The notes beneath the pieces were generated by a model. That model worked only from the letters and a program-made list of their open reading frames with translations. It did not search any database and was not told the DNA's origin. Source: UMGS75 sp964507405 (GTDB lineage: Bacteria; Bacillota_I; Bacilli_A; ML615J-28; CAG-313). From it: DNA of 15,021 bases. The stretch's first letter is position 1; the number at the start of each line of letters is the position of its first letter. The translations under genes were made by a program, and so were the position numbers. Positions 1-9,810 of the stretch are shown here, piece by piece. The stretch lies in assembly GCA_964507405.1 (NCBI GenBank), contig CAZDPJ010000031.1, forward strand, positions 1-15,021. The letters are read 5' to 3'.

Positions 1-37
1 AAAACCAGTCTTGTCCAAACTAGCAAGACTGGTTTTT
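1..37 (-). terminator. Rho-independent terminator hairpin closing the minus-strand tail operon
   Basis: A perfect 13-bp inverted repeat (AAAACCAGTCTTG at 1-13, CAAGACTGGTTTT at 24-36) has a 10-nt loop. It lies 8 nt beyond the TAA stop of the minus-strand fibre gene that ends at 45. The stem is A-rich on one side and T-rich on the other, so on the minus strand the hairpin ends in a short T run at the window edge. It could also work in the plus direction for a gene outside the window. The next gene to the left cannot be seen. Confidence 0.85.
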
Positions 38-44
38 AAATAAT

Positions 45-3000
45 TTATTCAGTTGATTCAGTTGAATTTTCTAACTATTCAATACGACTTGTTAAATCAG
101 TAATAGTATTTTGCATTTGCGCAATTGTATTTTCAAGTAAAGTAATTTTATTCCAATATTCCGTATAATCAGGTAGGGATTTTAATGTACCATTTATTTT
201 ACCATCTGTTTGTGAAATTGCAGAAATATATTTTCCATTTTCTACGATTTCTTCTACATCTAATAAATTAATTGCATCAGTAATAGCTTTTTCTCTATCA
301 GAAATTTCTTTCGTAATAGCTTCTTTCCGAGCTATTATTTCATTATCAATATTTGTTTGTAATGTTGCTTCAATTCCTTCAGCACGCTCTTTTTCTGTTG
401 TAATACTTTGAATTAATTCAGCTTCAGCTTCTGTCGCTCTTGTAGATTCATCTTCAATGGTTTTATTTAATTTCTATTCTTCGGCAATCGCACGTTCTTT
501 CTCATCATTAATCGCTTTTTGTCTATCTTCAACTTCTGTATTTAACTAATACTACAATTTACCAAAAGCAGAATTAATACTATCCGTATTTGTCAATGAT
601 ATATTCTAAGTTCCTATCTCATAATCAGTTAATATTCTATTACCTATATTATCGTGCGTAATGGTTATAGCTCCTGTGCTATCATCCATTGTCATGCCAG
701 TAATTACACTCGCATTAGTAGCTTCAAAATCATTTAATGTAGGCAAAGGCATTTTTACTGTGTGAGTAGCAATGCCGGAGACATGACCTGCTTCATCATA
801 TTTTACTTCTGGAATTTTAAAAGTAGTACCAAAATTAGGCTCCTCATTGCCAATTTGTGTGGTATTAGTTTGATTGCCTGCAGCCGCATGATAAATACTA
901 ACTTTATCAGAACCTTCATTGCCTACTAAAGTAATCCATCTATTGCCAGCATCGAAAATAACTGTATCAATCAATGTATCTGCTACTAAATCAGCATCTG
1001 AAGCGGTAGCAACAGTAGCAATGCTGTCCTTACCACTATTAGTAATTGCTACAGTAGAAAAATTTTCAGGAATAGTAATAGTATGAGTTCTAGCTCCAGT
1101 AATGTGACCAGCCTCATCAAATTTAAAAGTAGGAACTTCAAAAGTATTGTTTTTATCTAATTCACTAATTGTTTTATCTGAAGTTAAGCCATATTCAGTA
1201 TTAGCCTCACCATCAATAAATTCATGAACCTCGTGACTAACACTAATAGTTTTATTACTATCGCCCTACATTTTAATCCATTTATTAGATGGCTTAAAAG
1301 TAATAGTATCTTGTGTGTTCGTAGCAATTTGGGTATTTTCTAAATGCGCTATATCATTAATAACAGCAGAACTATTACCAACTGTAATATTTTTATATCC
1401 ATATGGTAAAGTTACAGTTTCGACATTTTTTCCTACAACATGACCTATATTATCTACTATTGGTGAGTATAACTATAAGGTATCATCAATATCATCGTCA
1501 ATATTTTTATCACTAGTTGTTGTTGTATCTGTTATTTTATTAAACTAATGTTCAATAGTAATAGTATTATCTGTACCATCAACTTCTACTTTAATAAATT
1601 TATTTTCATCAGGTTCACTAATTGACTATTTTGTATTATTACCCCAATTAGTCCAGCCCATACCCTATTTGGTTGTGCATTGTGCTGTTTTTATCTTTTT
1701 ACTATTATTATAAATTAGAAACTAGCTTGGACTTAATGGCGCAAATAAATCAATAATTTCATTTAAAGAATTTAAAACGCCAATAAGAGTGCTTCTATCA
1801 TAAATTTTTTCACCAACATTTTTTTCTAAATCGGCGCCTAATAATTCTTTAATTTCGAGAATACAACCAAAAATAGTGCTTAAATTATTACCTAAACTTT
1901 CTAGCTCAATATATTCATAATTATATGTTCCAGAATTATAATGCGCAGGCGCATTTTCTTCTTTAACAGCAATATTTATTTTAGCTAATCGATAATAGTG
2001 CTCATTTTCTTTATAAATATAATGTTTATTATATTCCGCTTCAACCTATTCTGTTTCTAAATTTTCAATTACTGGTTTATTTGCAGTAATTATCATTCCC
2101 ATTAACTTATGAATACTATTAATACATCCAGCTAAACTAGTAACATCATCTGTCATATTGCTACGTTGTTCATTTTCTATTAACTTCCATCCAATATCCT
2201 GTTTTCGGTCTATAGTATAAATAATATCCCAAATGTCAGAAATGGTATTGCCAAGAGAAGGTAATATAATAGATAACTCTAAAATGTCAGGCATTTCTTT
2301 TAAAATGCCAGTGCCATCATGAGCATTATATTTATTACCACTCTAACCAGTAGGAATAATATCAATAGCGTCTGTAAGGCCTTCTACTTTACTACGCTAT
2401 TGAGAATTAAAGCCATCTTTATTAAAATAAATAGCTCCTTGGTAATTTACGAGTTCTTCTTTTTCAACGCCTGTTATAGGATTATAAATAGTTTTTATAT
2501 AAGTAGCCTACTAATCAGTTGGATACTTTTTTGTTGAAACAGTATTCAACTTTTGCTCTTCACCATTAGCCTCTGCAATTCTAAAGCCCCATGGCGCCTA
2601 CCAATGCAATTTATAATATACGTCAGTGCTTTGTGTATCAAAATGAGGAACTATAGGACCCATCTCGGGTGCATCTGGAACTACATCAAATGTGGGAACA
2701 ACAGTGTTAAGTTCAGCAATCATTACATATTTTTCTTTACCATCTATATAGGTTTTCTACCAAACTGTTGAGTCATAGCCCCGACCTTGTTCAGAAAAAT
2801 AAGCTAAATCAATATTATAATTAATAGTGTAATTTATCTTATGACTATCGCTTACTAAAGTACACATTGCAGGGACAGTTCCTTCATTTGGAGAAGTGGT
2901 AATAATATAAAAAGAGCAATCTTTAATTGTAATCCCCGTATTTGACTCTGTACTTTGAGCAGTATAAACAATCTGTCCATAATCAAAATCAGAAGCTTTT

Positions 3001-3278
3001 GCCTATATAGCACCATCTGTTCCAGTAGTAGATAAATAAATATAATATTTATCAGTTCCAGAAATTGGTTTTACTGAGACTCTTATATATGTATTAGAAT
3101 CAAATAGATTTGAAGCATCATTTAATTCAAGTTCAGTATCATATTCAACTAAAACATATCTACCAGTATAAATACCATCTTCAATAGTATGCTTTTCTAA
3201 AGAATAGCGATTTGGATAAACTTTATCAAATTGGAATTGAGTACGAGCAGTATTCGTTATATTACCATAGAATCCCAT
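45..3278 (-). CDS. Large tail fibre / appendage structural protein with triplicated modules and C-terminal coiled coil (TAG read as Gln)
   Basis: With TAG read as Gln this is one open frame of 1077 aa, ATG at 3276-3278, TAA at 45-47. It holds about 19 in-frame TAG codons, including a tandem pair (TDQQAT, near 2510). The N-terminus (MGFYGNITNTARTQFQFDKV) looks like small structural proteins of phages of Gram-positive bacteria. Residues about 330-520 are helix-rich. Residues about 555-850 hold three related beta modules, each with a motif like FDEAGHITGARTHTITIP. Residues about 890-1077 are charged and heptad-like (EKERAIAEEQ, TEAEAELIQ), ending in TSRIEQLENSTESTE, so a trimeric coiled-coil stalk is likely. 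It is the last gene of the packed operon, 5 nt after the preceding stop, with only a weak AAGGAT-type ribosome site. I infer a virion tail appendage; the exact role and receptor are unknown. Confidence 0.85.
748..1613 (-). repeat. Three tandem ~105-residue beta modules inside the fibre gene
   Basis: The translated product shows the same two-part pattern three times, about 320-330 nt apart. Part one is NKFIKVEVDG.DNTITIEH (near 1548-1613), NKWIKMQGDSNKTISVSH (near 1230-1295) and NRWITLVGNEGSDKVSIYH (near 880-945). Part two is VDNIGHVVGKNVETVTLP (near 1407-1471), FDEAGHITGARTHTITIP (near 1069-1140) and YDEAGHVSGIATHTVKMP (near 748-828). The copies have diverged in DNA sequence, so this is an old protein-level duplication, as is common in fibre shafts. 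Boundaries are approximate. Confidence 0.7.
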
Positions 3279-3283
3279 ATGTT

Positions 3284-3622
3284 TTAATCACCATCCTTCT
3301 CATAAATTATATCAACAATCAAACAGGCATTAGGTGTATTATTAATTACATTTAATGATTTTTGCTCAAATTGCAACGATGTAATTTCGCTAATACCTTC
3401 TAAATTTAATTCATAAATACCAGTATAACCAATAATAATTGGTTCATTACTTTTATTTAAAATAAATTTCGTACCTGGTAAAGCCTATATGCCCAATTGA
3501 GTAACAGGCATATAATCACCAAATGCTGACCCTGATGTTAAGCCACCAAACTATAAATCAGAAGGATAATTTTTTGAATTTTTTGTTGAATAAAAACGAA
3601 ATTGTTTTACTTTTTTCGCCAT
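3284..3622 (-). CDS. Small conserved phage tail structural protein, function unassigned (TAG read as Gln)
   Basis: The gene encodes 112 aa, ATG at 3620-3622, TAA at 3284-3286. A strong AAGGAGG at 3633-3639 lies 10 nt upstream and overlaps the stop of the preceding gene. Two in-frame TAG codons are read as Gln (SDLQFGG and LGIQALPG). No membrane segment or signal peptide is seen. The sequence looks like a compact beta-rich domain (ALPGTKFILNK, PIIIGYTGIYELNLEGISEI, ACLIVDIIYEKDGD). It sits between the hub-like gene and the long fibre gene, so a connector or baseplate accessory role is plausible. I do not recognise a named family with certainty. Confidence 0.85.
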
Positions 3623-3637
3623 TTCACCTTTTCCTCC

Positions 3638-6316
3638 TTATATTAAATCAGTAATAACTTTTGTAGCAGTTATATTCATAGTCCCACTATAAGTTAATGG
3701 AATTGTAATTTTAGTCACATAATATTCTCCATCTATATTACTATTTTCATCCCGAACTAAAATACGGCTATTTGGCTATAAATGATAAATAGGAACAGTA
3801 GTAAGACTAATATTTTCATTGCAGCACGCCAAATCTTGCAGTAACTCTTCTATTCGCTCTTTTACCGATTTTCCTTTCGAGCTAATAGTAAATAAATTTT
3901 CCATAGTATTCTATAACTAAATATAAGTATAACCTGTCTAATGCTCAAAAGTTTCTTGACCATTCTAAAAAATTACTTTAGGAATTTCTCTATAATAAAT
4001 AGATTTTACATCTTTATCATTAATAGCTTTAGTCCTTACGCCTATAGCTTTAGTGCTATATTTTCCCATGTCACTACCTTCAGCATCTAAAAAATCAAAC
4101 CAAAATAATAAACTTTCTGGATTTTCTATTACCATTTTGTTCCAATAAGTTTCTTTATCATAATCAAAATACTATTGATAATAATAAGCATTTTCTTCAA
4201 TTTTAGGCTAACCTACTTTAATATTACCAAAATTATCTTTATCAGTATAACTAATTTTGTTAGGATATTCTTTATATAAATTCTTTAAGCTCATATCTTT
4301 AGATAAATCTTTATAAGAAATATAAATTTCTTTATTTTTATCTCTTATATATAAAGGTATATTAGATGCAATTGCCTCCGCATATTTCTATTCAATCATT
4401 TTAGCCATATTGCTTGTAGTATTAGACGCAACATCATATCTTAATACTAAAAACTATTCATCATCAGCAGTATAGAATGGTTTCTATTCAATTACATAAA
4501 AATCTTGGACATTAGTTAAATAAAAAGAACTAATATCAATATTATTCATCAAACGCTAATTATCAGGCCTATCATCAGTGTATGTAATATTAACAAATAT
4601 ACCAGATGTAGTTAAATAAGAATATGTAATGCCTTTTTGTAAATGACAATATGAACTTTTAGCAAAAGGGCGCATTTCGTTATTTTCAAAACAATAAGCA
4701 TCTTTATAAGTTAAAGATTTTAATTCATCCAATGTAGCAAGTCTATACGGCTGCTAAATATATACATCATCAGGATATTCATCTTCTATTTCTTTATATT
4801 TCGCCTCTGGCGTTGGATTATATAATAATCGCCAAAAGCCTTCTAAATCAACATAATACTATTCATAACCCGTTTGACCTGTGGGAAATTGCGGATTTGC
4901 CTATGCTACTTTATATAAAAAATCATCATTATGATAATTCTACCTATAGTCTAATGCCATCTAATATATTAATTCTCGCCAATCCCAACCATCTTCAATT
5001 GAATAAGTTTTACTTTCTTTTGTTAATTTCCCTTCATTATCATACCAATTTAAAGTTGTATACTATTCAGGTTTTTTATCTATAGCATATCGCATATGAA
5101 TATCTAACTCTGAACCATTCGTTGTCTTTTTTGTACCCCAAACCGCAAAGTCATTTCTAATATTAGATAAATTAGGTGTATTCTAAAGAGCTGTAACTAA
5201 TTGATTATTCATAAAACTCCACATTGGTGCAGAATTATCTATGGGCAACTATTCACCTTTTTCATTATTCAACCAAGGAATCGAAGTATAAATAGGTTTT
5301 TTCTAAAAGACAAATTTACCATCAAGATTATAAAAATATTCATAGCTACCTAGCATACTAACTATTTTATCATATAATGCAGTTAAATTTTCACCAACAT
5401 TTAAAATAAGGTCGCCTGCATAAACTAAATCAGTTAATCGATATCCAGGAATAGAACCATATTCCATTTTAGCAACAGTGTAAACTAACGTGCTATTTTT
5501 AGCAAATTTGATACGAGTAGGCTAACCAATATTTTCTGCTAACTAAACCAAATTATCGTACACAATAATATTATCACTAATTGAAATAGTATCATCGCTC
5601 CACTACCCATCAACATAATAATAACATTTCTAATTTTCATTAATTGTCATATTTGAAAATGTATCAGAAGTTTCTTCTTTAAACAAATACAAAGGAATAT
5701 CTCCTCTGTATTCCAGCAAGTCTAAACCTGCATCTTCGATATCATTAATAATAATATTTTGTGGTAATTCATTCCCAAAATTTTGAATACTTTCACGAAT
5801 AATCTGTTTAATTGGAATGCTAGTGTAAGTAGTTATGCCAGTAGTGGTATCATAATATTCTTCAATCCCAAAATCTGTCGTATGAGGCAAAGACCCTCCC
5901 AAGTCACCATTCAATAAACACATTTTATCTTTACCATTAATACTAATAGAATAATTATTCGTACCTTTGGAAGTATTAAAAGATGTATTTACTAATATTC
6001 CATATTTAAACCAAATAATATCATCATACTTATCATTTATTTCATTTTTTAAACCAATTTCTAATTTAAATTTAGTTTTCAATCCCCAATAAGCATCATT
6101 AATATTGATCTCTGCGGCCGTAAGTGTTAAAGAGCAAGTGCGGCGAACTGCTGAATTGCCATCAATATTAATATTACCGCCTGTTATTTTTCCTTCTATA
6201 TATTCTATTGGTCTTTCATCCCAGGTTAAAGCTGTAATACGAGCATAAAGAATTCTTTGTTTAGTTTCAAATAATTTAACCAAAAAATCTAAATCAAATA
6301 ATGGATTATTCTTCAA
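3638..6316 (-). CDS. Tail-tip / baseplate hub-like protein (TAG read as Gln)
   Basis: The gene encodes 892 aa, stop TAA at 3638-3640. I place the start at TTG (6314-6316): AAGGAGG at 6326-6332 lies 9 nt upstream, and the in-frame TTG at 6352 would add an implausible Arg-rich tail read through the ribosome site. About 24 in-frame TAG codons occur. Residues about 20-75 (ARITALTWDERPIEYIEG, then GGNINIDGNSAVRRTCSLTL) resemble the N-terminal domain of baseplate-hub or tail-tip proteins often annotated DUF5048. The C-terminus (DGEYYVTKITIPLTYSG, then MNITATKVITDLI) is a beta domain typical of the end of such hub proteins. The middle is rich in Tyr, Asp and Glu and carries no peptidase or lysozyme motif that I can identify. 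The start overlaps the upstream gene by 11 nt, which suggests translational coupling. The hub role is an inference from these end domains and the gene order. Confidence 0.8.
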
Positions 6317-8915
6317 CGCCCTCCGCCTCCTTCTATAAAGCCTAAGCCTCAACTAGTAATAAAATATATTTTCTATATAATTCTTTTATTTCTTTTAGAT
6401 ATTCATTTAAATCAATACTAAAATTAATACATTCATCATCCGTCATAGTTTCAAACTAATCCAATAAACTTTGATATTCATTTATTTTACGTTGATATCT
6501 ATTCCACGCCGTAGGCAAATCTTTAAAAGTTGTTGTCTTTTCTATTTTATAATCAACTGTCCGCAATTGATAAGCAACATTTAAAGTAATACCATTACCA
6601 CTGCGTAACTCATTATAAAGTCCGGGCTTAACTAAATCAAAATCTCGTGTTTCTTCAACGCTCACTTCTGAACCATCAATAATAAGATATGGTTCAAATT
6701 TATTGTAAGTTTTATCATTTAAAAAATCAATATAACTTTGGCCATCTTTCGGTTTAAAAGTATATTCAAAACGATTTGGTGAATACTATGTTTTCTACCA
6801 TGAACCCACCTGGAATAACGTAAATACATCAGCTTTATCTTTATCAAAAATAATCTTCTATTCCCTGTCTTGATAATATATATTATTTTTTCCTTCAATT
6901 AATTGCTCTTGAGTTCTCCGTTGTGCAGATAAATACAAAAAAGAAACAATTTCCACTTTAGGATTTTTAATCCAATTACCGCTATCGTCTTGAACATATG
7001 ATATTTCTTTAATAACATCATGTTCTCCAATAAACTACTACATAGGAGTTTCAGTAACGTGGACATCTTCAATTTTATCAAAAGTATTAGACTGTATTGA
7101 CTAATAAGCATAAGTCATTGAACCTGTTAAAGTAGTATTTTCTGGTAAAATTATCATACGAATTGGCACTCCCAAATCTATGTAATAACTTCCAGTTACA
7201 CCTATCTAAATAATTTCTGGCATTGTGCTGTCTTCCAAATATAATTCTATTTTATCACCTGGCATCATATCTTCGAACCGCACCATATAAACTGGATGTT
7301 TATTAATCTACTCACCCGTTCTATATATTAGTTTACCATCTTCATCCTTTTTCGTAAATAAAACTGTTTCCCAACACATACGAGTTACTTCCGGATTATC
7401 CAAATAGATAAAACCATAAGTATTTAAATTATTATAAGTAAAATTGGCCATTTCATAAGCAGTGCCTGTAAACGTATGTAACATTCTACCTAATGTATCA
7501 TTAGGTGATAAAGAAACATTCATCAATCTAACAATAAAATTACCTTCGCTTGGTGACCTAAACAATTTTATTTTTCCATTAGTTAACCACTAATATACGG
7601 CCATTTTAAACTCACGCTCTTGCGCTATATTTTTACTAGTTAAATTAGTAGTATCTTCTTTAAAGCCATACTCGTCTTTAAGTAAAAACAATTCATCATT
7701 ATCTGTTTTATATGAAATTAATCCTGAAATTGGAAATTCTTTATAATATGCCTTACTATTTCTAGTAATGATTGGATGAGAACCACCAATGGTATCTGTT
7801 TTACTTTCTAGAACATTAACTTTAAAACTTGTAACTTTTGGATTATATCTAATTCTTAATTGGCGCTCGCCGTCATAAAGAAATGCATCTTCAAAATCGC
7901 AATATACCATATTGGATAAAATTTTCTCTGAATATAATCCACTATCATTATATTGCTAAATAGCATATTGATATTGTTTTCCTTGCTCTACAGTAAAGTC
8001 TTTCCATAACTCTCTAGTTGGAAATTGAGCAATTAACTTAAAACGAGAAATTTCATCCCATTTAGTAAAATTACTATCTTCAGATGAACGACATAATAAG
8101 AAAGAACCTGTTACAGGTACCTCTATATTATAATTATCTCTACTGCCAATCAAATTAACCACAATATAACCATTATCATAATTTAAATCAGCGGTTAAAG
8201 TTGCTTCCATTTCAGGCGGAATAGAAACTTTTTGCATAATTTTATATTTAGGTGATGAAATCATTAAACCATTCGCAGTAGTTACAGTATAAACAATTCG
8301 ATAACTAATATCAATTGGTAAATCATTTTCTAATTCATAAATATCATAACTCTCGTCTATTTCAACATCATCAGCACTATTATGTAATAAATCACCTGAT
8401 GAGTAAATTTTTTCATTTAAATTGTTATATACATCAAAACGATAACTATATACACGTTCTGTTGTATCTCCACTACTTTGGTTATATATGCCAATAAATC
8501 TTTTTGTATTCATATTAATTAATTTAGAATCAAAATCATTAATATAAACTTTAGGTTTAGTAGTATATTTTGCAACACCAACAGATGAATAATAGCCAAT
8601 TTCATCATTAGCATCAATAAAAGCTATCTATAACTTATAAAATTGACCAATTTTCATTTTCTTATCAACATCTTTAATTGTAAATTCAACCCAAGGACTA
8701 TCCTCTAACTCAAAATAATTTTTATTAGTTTGCGTTTGAGTATATAAATAAGAACTACTTTGCACAGTTTTTATTTTTAAAGATAAGCCTTTAATTTGGA
8801 TCTAACTTACAGAACGATTTAAAGAGAATGGGACAGTAATTTTAACTGTCCCATCACCCTCTGAGTAAAACGCAGGAACTGTTCCCTCTATGAAAGGTGG
8901 AAACAATTTAGCCAT
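6306..8915 (-). CDS. Large baseplate / tail protein with Fn3-like beta domains (TAG read as Gln)
   Basis: The gene encodes 869 aa, ATG at 8913-8915 with AGGAG (8925-8929) 9 nt upstream, TAA at 6306-6308. About 15 in-frame TAG codons occur, including a tandem pair (PMQQFIG, near 7030). Residues about 1-130 form a beta domain (AKLFPPFIEGTVPAF). Residues about 135-330 read like two fibronectin III or Ig-like folds (SYRFDVYNNLNEKIYSSGD; YQYAIQQYNDSGLYSEKI). A strikingly hydrophobic, conserved-looking block, RSPSEGNFIVRLMNVSLSP then NDTLGRMLHTF, starts near residue 451. The C-terminus is helical (TAWNRYQRKINEYQSLLDQF). There is no signal peptide. Position next to the hub-like gene suggests a baseplate wedge or upper-baseplate component; I cannot name a family. 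It overlaps the next gene by 11 nt. Confidence 0.82.
6319..6332 (-). promoter_or_regulatory. Ribosome binding site that fixes a TTG start inside the end of the upstream gene
   Basis: On the minus strand AAGGAGG (6326-6332) and a second GGAGGG (6319-6324) precede the TTG at 6314-6316. Both lie inside the last codons of the upstream gene, just after two in-frame TAG codons (6342-6344 and 6333-6335). The purine-rich stretch was translated as RRRRR in the longer alternative frame, which supports reading it as a ribosome site and not as coding for the downstream gene. Confidence 0.75.
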
Positions 8916-8930
8916 TATCTTTCACTCCTT

Positions 8931-9134
8931 TTACTCTAATGTAATTTCTTCTTCAGTGCTTCCATTTTCATTAGCTTTTTGCTAAAAATTATATTCACTT
9001 TTAAAAATAGAATATAAATTTTTTAAAGATTTTAAACATTCAGCCATATATATAGTATCTTCGCCTTTAGTTGTGATTAAAGTTAAAGTATTATATGTTT
9101 GACCTAACTATTGTATATTATTATAATTTAACAT
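8931..9134 (-). CDS. Small acidic protein of unknown function in the tail operon (TAG read as Gln)
   Basis: The gene encodes 67 aa, ATG at 9132-9134 with AAAGGAGA about 9 nt upstream, TAA at 8931-8933. The stop is embedded in the ribosome site of the next gene (GAGTAAAAGGAG). Two TAG codons lie at 9108-9110 (codon 9, after a CAA Gln) and 8982-8984 (codon 51), so a standard-code search misses the gene. It reads MLNYNNIQQLGQTYNTLTL at the start, has a likely helix (YMAECLKSLKNLYSIFKSEY) and an acidic end (STEEEITLE). It has no membrane segment. It could be a small assembly factor or linker; no family is recognised. Confidence 0.75.
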
Positions 9135-9163
9135 ATTTTATTCTCCTTTTACTCTCATTTTTT

Positions 9164-9480
9164 TTAACGTCCTAATGCAGTTATAGAGCCGCCGCTAGTT
9201 GCTTTACACACTGTTATACTTCCAATACTATCAGAAAAACTTTTAGAACCCATTGCTGTATAATCTCCGCTAGAATCATAATGAGTAATTGTAACTCTAG
9301 CATGGTTAAGACTTCTAAATACTGTAACATAAGAAGGCGAGAAATTTTCTTTTCCATTCGGCTCTACTTCTCGCAACCAAACTTGTCTCCTTGAAGTTAT
9401 AGCACGTGCAGGGGTATATACTAAATGTATATACTATCCATTAGACAATGAATGCCCTGTAAAGGTATTAGTTATTACTG
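9164..9480 (-). CDS. Second exon of the giant tail/adhesin gene (downstream of the group I intron)
   Basis: This stretch is open from the intron end to TAA at 9164-9166, with one in-frame TAG (9434-9436, SNGQYIH). No ATG, GTG or TTG with a ribosome site precedes the conserved-looking reading VITNTFTGHSLSNGQYIHLV, so it is unlikely to be an independent gene. The frame is closed by TGA at 9563-9565 within the intron. Joined to exon 1 (T at 9811 plus CA at 9480-9479 gives Ser) it continues in frame and adds about 105 aa. It is beta-rich, basic in the middle (ARAITSRRQVWLREVEPNG) and ends GSITALGR. Alternative: a truncated gene started internally at TTG 9374-9376. Confidence 0.7.
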
Positions 9481-9810
9481 CTTTTATATTTATTATAAAA
9501 ATAGACTATATCTTTATCTTAAAATAAGGTATTATTTTTTCAATTGAATTATTTACTCCTTTTCAGGATAGTCGTTGAACATTTCTCTATTTAAGACTTT
9601 GCTGCTGATTGTTTATTATTACAGCACTTAGGATTTAACCATATGCCATATAAATAGTTTTTTCTACTTTCGTCGCATATCGCACTTAGGCTTATTTCAT
9701 CCTTATGCTGTAGCCTATTTATCATTAAAACTTCCCAGCAATTAAATTATTATTTTTTCATAATTATTACTAATTACGCACTCCAATGTTTTATCTACCT
9801 AAAATTGTAT
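9481..9810 (-). ncRNA. Group I self-splicing intron, ORF-less, in a tail gene
   Basis: The minus strand shows the conserved group I core in order: P-like AATTGCTGGGAAG (near 9731-9743), Q-like AATCAGCAGCAAAG (near 9597-9611), R GTTCAACGACTATCC (9566-9580) and S AAGATATAGTC (9504-9514). P4 pairs TTGCTG (9736-9741) with CAGCAA (9599-9604). P7 pairs GACTATC in R with GATATAGTC in S. A long P5-type arm is formed by ACAGCA..AGGAT and ATCCT..TGCTGT. P1: exon ACGT plus intron AT (9814-9809) pairs with the guide GTGCGT (9781-9776), with the expected U.G at the 5' splice site after 9811. A small P9 hairpin (TATTT/AAATA) is followed by AAAAG, the likely terminal G at 9481. This choice keeps the reading frame. 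I could not find a convincing P10. No homing endonuclease is encoded. Exact ends are inferred. Confidence 0.82.

Noticed and set aside
2319..2771. Plus-strand open frames rich in Phe and Ile
   Set aside because: They are antisense shadows of the 45-3278 gene, without ribosome sites and with low-complexity translations. The same holds for plus-strand frames at 4813, 8315, 11354, 11727, 11909 and 14339.
6317..6352. N-terminal extension MRLRLYRRRRRA of the hub-like gene
   Set aside because: It is translation of the purine-rich ribosome site; the TTG at 6314-6316 has ideal spacing behind AAGGAGG.
6899..7111. Minus-strand open frame of 70 codons
   Set aside because: It lies in another frame inside the 869-aa gene and has no ribosome site; the main frame is continuous there.
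9481..9810. A simple intergenic spacer or a frameshifted gene end
   Set aside because: The ordered group I core motifs and pairings, and an in-frame join without them, explain the stretch better.
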